A program made the position numbers and the translations under genes. From assembly GCA_019116915.1 (NCBI GenBank), contig DXAS01000179.1, forward strand, positions 1-19,213: 19,213 nt of DNA, in the 5' to 3' direction. Origin of the DNA: Flavonifractor avicola. Its GTDB lineage: Bacteria; Bacillota; Clostridia; Oscillospirales; Oscillospiraceae. Positions 1 to 6,962 of the stretch are shown one piece after another; position 1 is the stretch's first letter; every line of letters begins with the position of its first letter. Under the pieces are notes generated by a model that was not told the DNA's origin, searched no databases, and worked only from the letters and a program-made list of their open reading frames with translations.

Positions 1-698
1 TGTTCCAGCACTACGGCTGCAATATGCAGTTCGGCGGCGACGACCAGTGGTCCAATATGCTGGGCGGCACCGAGCTGATCCGCCGCAAGCTGGGCAAGGA
101 CGCCCACGCCATGACCATCACCCTGCTGCTCAACTCCGAGGGCAAGAAGATGGGTAAGACTGCCAAGGGCGCCGTGTGGCTGGACCCCAACAAGACCAGC
201 CCCTATGAGTTCTACCAGTACTGGCGCAACGTGGGCGACGGCGATGTGCTCAAGTGCCTGCGGATGCTCACCTTCCTGCCTCTGGAGCAGATCGACGAGA
301 TGGACAAGTGGGAGGGCAGCCAGCTCAACACCGCCAAGGAGATCCTGGCCTTTGAGCTGACCAAGCTGGTCCACGGTGAGGAGGAGGCCAAGAAGGCCCA
401 GGATGCTGCCAAGGCCCTCTTCGTGGGCGGCGGCGATATGAGCAACGTGCCCTCCACCGCCCTGGAGGCCGGCGCGCTCACCGACGGCGCCATCGGTATC
501 CTGGACCTGATGCTGGCCTGTAAGCTGGCACCCTCCAAGAAGGAGGCCCGCCGCCTCATCGAGCAGGGCGGCGTGGAGCTGGACGGCCAGAAGGTAACGG
601 ACGTATACACTGCCGTCACTGCCGATCAGCTCTCCGGCGACGGTGTCATGATCAAGAAGGGCAAGAAGGTCTTCCACCGGGCCTCTCTGCAGGGCTGA
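1..698 (+). CDS. tyrS: Tyrosine--tRNA ligase, C-terminal part (5' end outside window)
   Basis: Charges tRNA-Tyr with tyrosine in the cytoplasm. The reading frame is open from the first complete codon at position 3, so the N-terminal part of the Rossmann domain with the HIGH motif is missing only because the window starts here. Seen: the conserved QFGGDDQWSN tyrosine-binding segment; a KMSKS-loop variant, KMGKT, about 30 codons later; and a C-terminal S4-type RNA-binding segment (SKKEARRLIEQGGVELDGQ). The order catalytic core, KMSKS loop, anticodon-binding helices, S4 domain is that of the bacterial TyrRS. It ends in TGA and is followed at once by a terminator, so it is the last gene of its transcript. 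Confident call; only the N-terminus cannot be judged. Confidence 0.96.
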   Translation, partial: FQHYGCNMQFGGDDQWSNMLGGTELIRRKLGKDAHAMTITLLLNSEGKKMGKTAKGAVWLDPNKTSPYEFYQYWRNVGDGDVLKCLRMLTFLPLEQIDEMDKWEGSQLNTAKEILAFELTKLVHGEEEAKKAQDAAKALFVGGGDMSNVPSTALEAGALTDGAIGILDLMLACKLAPSKKEARRLIEQGGVELDGQKVTDVYTAVTADQLSGDGVMIKKGKKVFHRASLQG

Positions 699-705
699 GT
701 GTTTC

Positions 706-736
706 GGGGCTGCCGTCAGTGGAGCAGCCCCTTTCT
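706..736 (+). terminator. Intrinsic terminator of tyrS
   Basis: GGGGCTGC (706-713) and GCAGCCCC (724-731) form an 8-bp GC-rich stem with a 10-nt loop, followed by TTTCTTAATTTT. It lies 8 bp past the tyrS stop codon. Confidence 0.85.
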
Positions 737-755
737 TAATTTTACCTGACTTTGG

Positions 756-784
756 TTGCAGGCGACAAACAGGCATGATACAAT
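756..784 (+). promoter_or_regulatory. Sigma-A-type promoter for the AI-2E-family permease
   Basis: TTGCAG (756-761), a 17-bp spacer, then TACAAT (779-784). It sits between the tyrS terminator and the GTG start at 848, giving a leader of roughly 55 nt. Confidence 0.7.
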
Positions 785-847
785 AAACCTGTTGGAAGGC
801 TTACCGCCCCGGCAATGTGTGTGGCGGCTGCAAAGGAGGAAGGCACT

Positions 848-2041
848 GTGCCGGAAAAAGAGGACCCGAAGAACAAGAAGAAATGGTACATCCTGGATGG
901 CAGCCATGTGCAGCTGCTCATTGTGCTCATCGTTGCCATCCTGTTCTATGTGGGATTGAACCATTTCAGCGTAGTAACTGTCCGAATCAACCAGTTTATG
1001 GGGGTGTTGTCCCCGTTTATCGTGGGCTTTGCCATTGCCTATCTGCTCAATACCCCCATGTGCTTTTTTGAGCGAAAACTCTTTCCCAACCACCGGTTTA
1101 AGCGTGCGTTGTCCATTTTGCTGGTCTATGTGCTGGCCTTTGCGGTGGTGGCCATTCTGCTGGGGCTCATCGTGCCTCAGGTGGTACAGAGCGTCAAGGA
1201 CCTGGCGGGCAATATGCAGACCTACCTGACCAGCCTGGATCAGCTGGTGCAGGATCTGACCGAGCAATTTGATCTGGATGCCGACGCCATCAACGATATG
1301 TTCGGTAACTTCCAGAACATGATCAGCAACATGACCGCAAAAGCGGCGGAGGCCCTGCCCCAGCTGCTGGATGTGGGCTTTGCCATCGGCAGCGGCGTGA
1401 TTGCGGGCATCACCGCTCTGATTTCCTCCATCTATATGCTGGCGGGGAAGGACCGGCTGGTACCCCAGCTGAAAAAGCTCCTCTATGCCACCGTGTCCAA
1501 GCGCCGGTCCGACTGGCTGCTGGGGGTATGCGGTCAGGCCAACCGGGTGTTCGTGGGCTTTATCAACGGCAAGATCATCGATTCCGCCATCATCGGCGTG
1601 CTCTGCTTCATCCTGTGCGCCATTTTCAGGATCCCGTACCCCATGCTGGTCAGCGTCACCGTGGGCGTCACCAATGTGATCCCCTTCTTTGGCCCCATCA
1701 TCGGCGCCATTCCCTGTCTGTTTATTCTGGTGATCGTGGACCCCTGGGCCGCCCTGCGGTTCTTTGCCCTGGTCATCGGATTGCAGCAGTTTGACGGCAA
1801 CATCCTGGGGCCCAAGATCCTGGGCGACAGCACCGGCCTGTCCGCCATCTGGGTGCTCATCTCCATTGTCACCTGCGGCGGCCTGTTCGGGTTCCCCGGC
1901 ATGATCCTGGGCGTGCCTACCTTTGCTGTGCTCTATGCTTTGGTCCGGGAGTGGGTCAACAAGCGTCTCAAGGCAAAAAAAATCGACGGCAACGGTAAGC
2001 CCCTGGAGGAGCAGCCCCAAACGCCGCCGGACAAAGAATGA
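848..2041 (+). CDS. AI-2E family transporter (permease)
   Basis: Integral membrane protein of the AI-2E transporter (PerM/YdbI-like) family. The name comes from a few members linked to autoinducer-2 export; others move Na+ or have unknown cargo, so substrate is not assigned. I start it at GTG 848 because AAAGGAGG (832-839) lies 8 nt upstream; an in-frame ATG at 815 has no ribosome site and would add 11 residues. The 397-residue product has a charged N-terminus, then hydrophobic helices in the family pattern: an N-terminal pair, an amphipathic stretch in the middle, the SSIYMLAGKDRL segment, a long hydrophobic C-terminal block with NVIPFFGPIIGAIP, and the conserved GPKILGDSTGLSAIW. It is monocistronic, with its own promoter and terminator. 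Confidence 0.88.
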   Translation: MPEKEDPKNKKKWYILDGSHVQLLIVLIVAILFYVGLNHFSVVTVRINQFMGVLSPFIVGFAIAYLLNTPMCFFERKLFPNHRFKRALSILLVYVLAFAVVAILLGLIVPQVVQSVKDLAGNMQTYLTSLDQLVQDLTEQFDLDADAINDMFGNFQNMISNMTAKAAEALPQLLDVGFAIGSGVIAGITALISSIYMLAGKDRLVPQLKKLLYATVSKRRSDWLLGVCGQANRVFVGFINGKIIDSAIIGVLCFILCAIFRIPYPMLVSVTVGVTNVIPFFGPIIGAIPCLFILVIVDPWAALRFFALVIGLQQFDGNILGPKILGDSTGLSAIWVLISIVTCGGLFGFPGMILGVPTFAVLYALVREWVNKRLKAKKIDGNGKPLEEQPQTPPDKE

Positions 2042-2071
2042 AAAAAGACCGCCCATTGGGCGGTCTTTTTT
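2041..2071. terminator. Bidirectional terminator between the permease gene and dapB
   Basis: GACCGCCC and GGGCGGTC (2047-2065) make an 8-bp stem with a 3-nt loop, flanked by six A on the left and six T on the right. It can therefore end both the rightward permease transcript and the leftward asd-dapA-dapB transcript, whose last stop codon is only a few bases away. Confidence 0.9.
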
Positions 2072-2075
2072 GCTG

Positions 2076-2843
2076 TTAGGAAAGGGTGGCCTGGACCAGA
2101 TCAGTCATGGAGTAGAGACCAGGGGTCTCCACACCGGCGAGAAATCGGGCCGCCCGGATGGCGCCGGAGGCAAAGACCTCTCGGCTCATAGCGGAGTGGC
2201 TCAGGGTGATGACCTCATTCTCACCGGCAAAGATCACGTCGTGATCTCCCACGATGCCGCCGCCGCGAACAGAGCAGATGCCGATCTCCTCCTTGTCTCT
2301 GGCCTTGCGGACGCTGTGGCGGTCGCACACATAGTCGGGCTGGTAGGGAAGAGCGGATGCCGCCGCGTCGGCCAGCATGAGGGCGGTGCCGCTGGGGGCG
2401 TCCACCTTTTTATTATGGTGTTTTTCCACGATTTCGATATCGTAGTCCGTCCCCAGAGCCGCGGTGGCCTGGCGTACCAGGGCCAGCAGCACATTGACTC
2501 CCAGGGACATATTGGCGGAGCGGAACACGGGGATGACCCGCGCCGCCTGGTCGATGGCGGCCAGCTGCTCCTCCGAGTAGCCGGTGGTGGCCAGCACTGC
2601 CGGGATGTTCCGCTGCAAACAGAAGTCCAGCAGAGCGGGCAGGGCGGCAGGGGAGGAGAAGTCGATGAGGGCATCAGCCTGCCCCTGGAACTCAGCGGGG
2701 GAGGAGAACACGGGGAAGTCCCGGTCGCCAGTCCCCAGCAGGTCAAATCCGGCGGCGATTTCCAGGTCGGGCTGGGCGGCGCACAGGTGCTCCACTGCCC
2801 GGCCCATCCGGCCGTTGCAGCCGGAGAGGATCAAACGAAGCAT
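2076..2843 (-). CDS. dapB: 4-hydroxy-tetrahydrodipicolinate reductase
   Basis: Reduces the DapA product to tetrahydrodipicolinate with NAD(P)H, the second step of the lysine/diaminopimelate branch. Seen in the 255-residue product: an N-terminal dinucleotide-binding turn GCNGRMG (residues 8-14), the catalytic segment HHNKK (142-146) followed by DAPSGTA (148-154), and the conserved RGGGIVGDH block. I start it at ATG 2843 because AAAGGA lies 8 nt upstream; an in-frame ATG at 2852 directly touches that ribosome site and is less likely. It is the last gene of asd-dapA-dapB, 22 bp after the dapA stop, and ends at the bidirectional terminator. It should share control by the lysine riboswitch upstream of asd. 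Confidence 0.96.
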   Translation of the reverse strand: MLRLILSGCNGRMGRAVEHLCAAQPDLEIAAGFDLLGTGDRDFPVFSSPAEFQGQADALIDFSSPAALPALLDFCLQRNIPAVLATTGYSEEQLAAIDQAARVIPVFRSANMSLGVNVLLALVRQATAALGTDYDIEIVEKHHNKKVDAPSGTALMLADAAASALPYQPDYVCDRHSVRKARDKEEIGICSVRGGGIVGDHDVIFAGENEVITLSHSAMSREVFASGAIRAARFLAGVETPGLYSMTDLVQATLS

Positions 2844-2865
2844 TTCCAACATCCTTTCCCGGTGC

Positions 2866-3759
2866 TCAGGCGGAGAGCAGTCCCACCTTGACCATAGACT
2901 GACGGAGGGTCTCCAGCGGTCCGTCGCTCATATCGCACAGAGGCAGGCGGAGGGAGCCGATGTCGTAGCCCGCCAGATTCATGGCAGCCTTGATGGGAAT
3001 GGGGTTGACCTCCAGGAAGAGGGCGTCGATAAAGTCCATGTAGCCCAGCTGAAGGGCGGCGGCCTGGTCAAACTTGCCCTCCAGGCACAGGTGGGTCATC
3101 TGGATCATGACCTCGGGGGCGATGTTGGCCACCACCGAGATCACGCCCTTGGCGCCCAGGCTCATCATGGGGACCACTTGGTCGTCGTTGCCCGACCAGA
3201 CATAGAAGTCGTCGCCGCAGATGGCCAGGGTGTGAGCCAGCAGAGAGAAGTTGCCGCTGGCCTCCTTGACGCCGTTGAGGTTGGGGTGCTGGGAGAGCAC
3301 CTTGTAGGTCTCGGCGGTAAAGGAAACGCCGGTGCGGGAGGGCACATTATAGAGGATAATGGGCAGATCCACCCGGTCGGCAATGTATTCGTAGTGCTTG
3401 ATGAGGCCGGTCTGGGACGCCTTGTTGTAGTAGGGGGTGACGTGCAGCAGGGCGTCGGCACCGGAGTCCTGGGCGTGCTGGGACAGGTAGACGGCGGCGG
3501 AAGTATCGTTGCTGCCCGCGCCGGCAATGACCTTGACCCGGCCGTTCACCCGCTTGACACAGTATTCCACGGCGGCAATGTGCTCCCGGATGGTCAGGGT
3601 GGAACACTCTCCGGTGGTGCCGCAGACGCAGATGGCGTCCAGGCCCCGCTCGATCTGCTCGTCGATGATTTTCCCGAACTGATCGTAGTTGATGGCGCCG
3701 CTGTGGTCAAACGGGGTGATGATGGCGGAACAGGCTCCGGTAAAAACAGGCTCTCTCAT
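2866..3759 (-). CDS. dapA: 4-hydroxy-tetrahydrodipicolinate synthase
   Basis: Condenses pyruvate with aspartate semialdehyde, the committed step towards diaminopimelate and lysine. The 297-residue TIM-barrel protein has normal family length. Catalytic residues are all present, each shifted by four from the E. coli numbering: T48 and T49 in GTTGE, Y111, Y137 in YNVPSRTG, R142, and the Schiff-base lysine K165 in GVKEASGN. I start it at ATG 3759, with AAGGAGGT (complement of 3770-3777) 10 nt upstream; a start at 3798 would add 13 residues with no homology. The ribosome site lies inside the last codons of asd and the two genes are 8 bp apart, so translation is probably coupled. Confidence 0.97.
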   Translation of the reverse strand: MREPVFTGACSAIITPFDHSGAINYDQFGKIIDEQIERGLDAICVCGTTGECSTLTIREHIAAVEYCVKRVNGRVKVIAGAGSNDTSAAVYLSQHAQDSGADALLHVTPYYNKASQTGLIKHYEYIADRVDLPIILYNVPSRTGVSFTAETYKVLSQHPNLNGVKEASGNFSLLAHTLAICGDDFYVWSGNDDQVVPMMSLGAKGVISVVANIAPEVMIQMTHLCLEGKFDQAAALQLGYMDFIDALFLEVNPIPIKAAMNLAGYDIGSLRLPLCDMSDGPLETLRQSMVKVGLLSA

Positions 3760-3767
3760 AATTAGGG

Positions 3768-4853
3768 TTACCTCCTTGAAATGTAACCCTCCGCGCACAG
3801 AAGTTCGGCAAGAAGGACTGCGCCGCCCGCGGCGCCGCGAAGGGTATTGTGGGACAGGCAGACAAACTTATAGTCGTACTGCGTGTCGGGACGCAGACGG
3901 CCAATGCAGACCGCCATACCGCCCTCGGTCATCCGGTCCAGCCGGGTCTGAGGACGGTCGGGCTCCTCAAAGTAGTGCAGGAACTGCTTGGGAGCGGAGG
4001 GCAGGGCCAGCTCCTGGGCACGGCCCTTGTAATTTGCCCAGATCTCTTTGATCTCCTCCATAGAGGGTTTGTTCTCAAAGCGTGCGAACACAGCGGCCAT
4101 ATGGCCGTTGGACGCGGGCACCCGCAGACACTGGGCGGTGATGGCGGGGGACTGGGCGTTGACGATGACCCCGTTCTCCACCTTGCCCCACAGCTTCAGG
4201 GGCTCCTGCTCGCTCTTCTCCTCCTCGCCGCCGATGTAGGGGATCACATTGTCCACCATCTCAGGCCAGGTGTCGAAGGTTTTGCCCGCGCCGGAAATAG
4301 CCTGATAGGTGCAGACCAGCACCTGGTTCAGGCCGAAGCCGCGCAGGGGGTGCAGGGCGGGAACATAGCTCTGGAGGGAGCAGTTGGACTTAACGGCAAT
4401 GAACCCGCGCTCCACCCCCAGTCGCTTTCGCTGGGCCTCGATGACTTTGATATGCTCGTGATTGATCTCCGGCACCACCATGGGCACGTCGGGCGTCCAG
4501 CGGTGAGCGGAGTTGTTGGAGACCACGGGGCACTCGTGCTTGGCGTAAGCCTCCTCCAGAGCCTGAATCTCTTCCTTCTTCATATCCACGGCGGAAAAGA
4601 CAAAATCCACCTGGGAGGCAATGGCCTCGATATCGGCCTGGGCGTTCATGACCACCATCTTTTTGGCCTCTTCGGGCATGGGATTCTCCAGAGCCCAGCG
4701 GGAGCCGATGGCTTCCTCATAGGTCTTGCCGGCGGAGCGGCTGCTGGCCGCAATGACAGTGAGCTGGAACCAGGGGTGATTCTCCAGCAGGGAAACAAAA
4801 CGCTGGCCCACCATACCGGTGCCGCCGATGACGCCTACTTTGTATTTTTCCAT
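3768..4853 (-). CDS. asd: Aspartate-semialdehyde dehydrogenase, archaeal/fungal-type
   Basis: Reduces aspartyl phosphate to aspartate semialdehyde with NADPH, the branch point to lysine, threonine and methionine. The 361-residue product starts with the nucleotide-binding turn GGTGMVGQRF (10-19). The catalytic cysteine is C158 in KSNCSLQSY and the partner histidine is H251 in ASNGHMA. The sequence context around both (SNNSAHRW, LRVPASNGH) fits the group shared by archaea, fungi and many Firmicutes rather than the E. coli Asd group; this subgroup call is from recall. Start ATG 4853 is chosen because GGAGGT lies 6 nt upstream; in-frame ATGs at 4859 and 4874 overlap or precede that site. It is the first gene of the lysine operon, behind the riboswitch and terminator. 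Confidence 0.95.
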   Translation of the reverse strand: MEKYKVGVIGGTGMVGQRFVSLLENHPWFQLTVIAASSRSAGKTYEEAIGSRWALENPMPEEAKKMVVMNAQADIEAIASQVDFVFSAVDMKKEEIQALEEAYAKHECPVVSNNSAHRWTPDVPMVVPEINHEHIKVIEAQRKRLGVERGFIAVKSNCSLQSYVPALHPLRGFGLNQVLVCTYQAISGAGKTFDTWPEMVDNVIPYIGGEEEKSEQEPLKLWGKVENGVIVNAQSPAITAQCLRVPASNGHMAAVFARFENKPSMEEIKEIWANYKGRAQELALPSAPKQFLHYFEEPDRPQTRLDRMTEGGMAVCIGRLRPDTQYDYKFVCLSHNTLRGAAGGAVLLAELLCAEGYISRR

Positions 4854-4920
4854 GACCATACCTCCGTTGCTCAAAGTTTATTCCAACACCGGCCTGTCTC
4901 AGACCGGAAACTCATAGCGA

Positions 4921-4961
4921 AAAGAAAAAGAAAATCAGCAGTTTACAGAACTGCTGATTTT
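4921..4961 (-). terminator. Riboswitch-controlled intrinsic terminator in the asd leader
   Basis: On the minus strand, arms AAAATCAGCAGTT and AACTGCTGATTTT (complements of 4949-4961 and 4931-4943) form a 13-bp stem with a 5-nt loop, followed by CTTTTTCTTT. It lies downstream of the lysine aptamer and about 70 nt before the asd start, which is where the expression platform of an L-box should be. A smaller hairpin GGGAC/GTCCC (4976-4990) lies between aptamer and terminator. Confidence 0.88.
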
Positions 4962-5008
4962 GTACTATAATGACAGGGACAGTGCGTCCCCGACCATACC
5001 AGACAAAA

Positions 5009-5176
5009 GCAGACAGCACTCCGCCGCGTGTGCGGCGACAGTCGAACGGATCTTATCCGGGCGACCAGGCAAACGCACCACCGGGAGCGTCCCTTCGGCG
5101 GCCTCCCCTTTCACGCGGTTCACCGGGCCCGGCACCCTCACCACGCTACTCTTGAAGAGCCGCGCCTCTATCCTGC
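5009..5176 (-). ncRNA. Lysine riboswitch (L-box) aptamer
   Basis: Read on the minus strand, this leader carries the L-box signature blocks in order: GATAGAGGCGCGG, CTTCAAGAGTAGC (loop E region), GAGGCCGCCGAAGG, GCCTGGTCG, and the closing GGCGGAGTGCTGTCTGC. The ends pair as P1: GCAGGATAG (5176-5168) with CTGTCTGC (5016-5009), with one bulge. Length, about 168 nt, fits the family. Position between a strong promoter and a terminator, in front of asd-dapA-dapB, is the expected context. By family knowledge, bound lysine favours the terminator and turns the operon off. I could not run a covariance search, but the match is strong. Confidence 0.93.
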
Positions 5177-5205
5177 AAATGCAATTTCGCTATTTAGTTT
5201 GCAAA

Positions 5206-5235
5206 ATTGTATCACAAGTTCCGGCAAAGTGTCAA
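5206..5235 (-). promoter_or_regulatory. Strong sigma-A-type promoter of the lysine operon
   Basis: On the minus strand: TTGACA (5235-5230), an 18-bp spacer, then TACAAT (5211-5206) with a TG one base upstream (extended -10). Transcription should start near 5199, about 25 nt before the aptamer P1 stem. Confidence 0.85.
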
Positions 5236-5261
5236 CGAAAGCGAGATGGGATTTCCGCCAA

Positions 5262-6962
5262 ATGAAAACAGGAAAGATGAAAAAAATTGTGCAGATTGCA
5301 GCCCTGGCCCTGGCCATTGCCCTTCCACTGAGCCAGGCGCCGGCCTCCGCCGCCTCGGTGGCGGTGGACCCCACCATTAAAGTGGGTATCTTTTACGGCT
5401 CCAACGCTCTGCCCGGCGCCAACCTGCTCAACGATGTGGGCAGCGGGTACCGGCTGGGCTATTATGACGACAACCGGGTGTTTCAGCAGCTGGCCGCCAC
5501 CAGTGAGACCGCCATCTCGGTGGTCAAAACCCAGAATGTCTACTACGGCAAGGTGGGGACATGGAGCGGCTATTACGACACCATTACCTCCAATATCGCC
5601 GTGGGCTGCTGGCATTTGAAGCTGCCCGGCAGCTACAGCTCCTACGACGAGGCTGCCGCTGCGGCCTACGCCTGTTCCGGCGGCTTCGTGGCCTGGATCG
5701 ACGGGACGTGGCAGGCAAGAGTGGGGGCCTACCTGGACAAGGAATCTGCCCAGGCCGCCCAGACCAGCCTTGGCCTTGGGGACGCCGAGGTGGTTGGTAC
5801 CTCCAGCGCCGGGGTGTCGGTGGTCAAGACGGGCACCAGCCAGATCCTCTTCCAGTTTGACAGCGCCTCCAAGTGCCTGGGCATCAAGCCCGGCCTGGAC
5901 GACAGCGTTAAGACCGAGACCATCTTCCGGGGCTGTACCTATTACGGCGGCTTCCAGTATCAGCGGGTGAGCGGCGGCAACCTGACGGTGAGCAACGTCA
6001 TCGGCTTGGAGGACTATGTACAGGGAGTCATTGTCCGGGAGATGAGCTCCTCCTGGCCCACAGAGGCACTGAAAGCCCAGGCGGTGAGCGCCCGTACCTA
6101 CGCTTACCGCAACTACACCGCCAGCAAGCACAAGAGCCAGGGCTTCGACATCTGCAACTCCACCTGCTGCCAGGTATACCTGGGTATGGACGCGGTGACG
6201 GCCAACAGCAGCAAGGCGGTGGAGGAGACCTACGGCGAATACGCCTGGTACAACGGCTCCCTCATCGACGCGGTGTATTCCTCCCACGACGGCGGCGCCA
6301 CCGAGAGCGCCGTCAATGTGTGGGGGAGCAACGTGGCCTACCTCATCGGCAAGTACGACCCCTATGAGGCGTCGGTGGCCAGCAAGGTCCCCAACTACAA
6401 CTGGACGGTGACCTACACCGCCCAGGAGCTCACCGACCTGCTCAATTCCAAGGGCTATACCAACTCGGGCATCGTGGACTTCAAGGTCACCAAGACCAGC
6501 CCCACCGGCAATGCCATTGAGATCACCTTCACCGACTCCTCCGGCAAGAGCTGGAGCAAGATCCGGGACGACTGCCGCACCTTCCTGGGGCTGCGGTCCA
6601 TCCATTACACCGTGTCCAGCTCCGCCGGCAGCAGCTCGTCCGGCGGGGGAGGGAGCTACACGGTGAACGGAAATGGTACCCTCGGCAGCCTGGACGGGGC
6701 CTATGCCATCGACGGCAGCGGTTCCACCTCCAAGCTGAGCGGCGATGTGTACATCATCGACGGCAGCGGCCAGGTAACCCAGGCCGCGCCCTCCGGCGGC
6801 AGCGGCGGGGACAGCTCCACCGTGTTCACCATCACCGGCTCCGGCTGGGGCCACAACGTGGGCATGAGCCAGTGGGGCGCTTATGCCATGGCCCAGCAGG
6901 GCTATACTTATCAGGATATCCTGACCTTCTACTATACTGGAATAGAGGTGCGCAAGCCATAA
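5262..6962 (+). CDS. Secreted SpoIID/LytB-domain protein with SPOR-like region
   Basis: Likely acts on peptidoglycan outside the membrane; SpoIID enzymes are lytic transglycosylases that work with SpoIIM and SpoIIP in engulfment. From ATG 5262 the product is 566 residues: a signal peptide (basic MKTGKMKK, hydrophobic core, probable cleavage after ASA near residue 30); a region with aromatic/alanine pattern around 90-170 that resembles a SPOR domain; the SpoIID domain from about 225, with candidate catalytic E260 in REMSSSWP and the block EALKAQAVSARTYAYRNY; a Ser/Gly-rich insert near 450-515; and the C-terminal GWGHNVGMSQWGA (528-540). At 566 residues it is much longer than B. subtilis SpoIID, so it may be a LytB-type paralogue. 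The start is uncertain: neither ATG 5262 nor ATG 5277 has an ideal ribosome site. Confidence 0.85.
   Translation: MKTGKMKKIVQIAALALAIALPLSQAPASAASVAVDPTIKVGIFYGSNALPGANLLNDVGSGYRLGYYDDNRVFQQLAATSETAISVVKTQNVYYGKVGTWSGYYDTITSNIAVGCWHLKLPGSYSSYDEAAAAAYACSGGFVAWIDGTWQARVGAYLDKESAQAAQTSLGLGDAEVVGTSSAGVSVVKTGTSQILFQFDSASKCLGIKPGLDDSVKTETIFRGCTYYGGFQYQRVSGGNLTVSNVIGLEDYVQGVIVREMSSSWPTEALKAQAVSARTYAYRNYTASKHKSQGFDICNSTCCQVYLGMDAVTANSSKAVEETYGEYAWYNGSLIDAVYSSHDGGATESAVNVWGSNVAYLIGKYDPYEASVASKVPNYNWTVTYTAQELTDLLNSKGYTNSGIVDFKVTKTSPTGNAIEITFTDSSGKSWSKIRDDCRTFLGLRSIHYTVSSSAGSSSSGGGGSYTVNGNGTLGSLDGAYAIDGSGSTSKLSGDVYIIDGSGQVTQAAPSGGSGGDSSTVFTITGSGWGHNVGMSQWGAYAMAQQGYTYQDILTFYYTGIEVRKP
6945..6961 (+). promoter_or_regulatory. 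Ribosome site and ATA start of queA
   Basis: GAGGTG (6945-6950) lies 8 nt before ATA (6959-6961). That ATA overlaps the SpoIID-family stop TAA (6960-6962) in the arrangement ATAA, like the common ATGA coupling overlap. No ATG, GTG or TTG occurs in the queA frame near this point. Confidence 0.6.

Noticed and set aside
716..2056. Long minus-strand open frame opposite the permease gene
   Set aside because: Product is rich in H, Q, G and D with no domain, as expected for the antisense of a membrane protein gene in GC-rich DNA; no ribosome site. The plus-strand frame has clear family motifs.
4921..5176. asd leader considered as a T-box
   Set aside because: No T-box sequence (TGGNACCGCG type) or specifier arrangement; the L-box blocks fit in order instead.
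5028..5261. Upstream extension of the SpoIID-family gene to 5028
   Set aside because: It would translate through the complement of the lysine riboswitch and promoter and place the signal peptide about 78 residues inside the protein.
5232..6854. 540-codon minus-strand open frame opposite the SpoIID-family gene
   Set aside because: Low-complexity A/G/V composition and no recognised motif; it runs across the riboswitch promoter and opposite a well-supported gene.
6872..6958. Start of queA at GTG 6872
   Set aside because: Adds 29 residues with no family similarity inside the conserved GWGH block of the upstream gene and lacks a ribosome site; homology begins at 6959.
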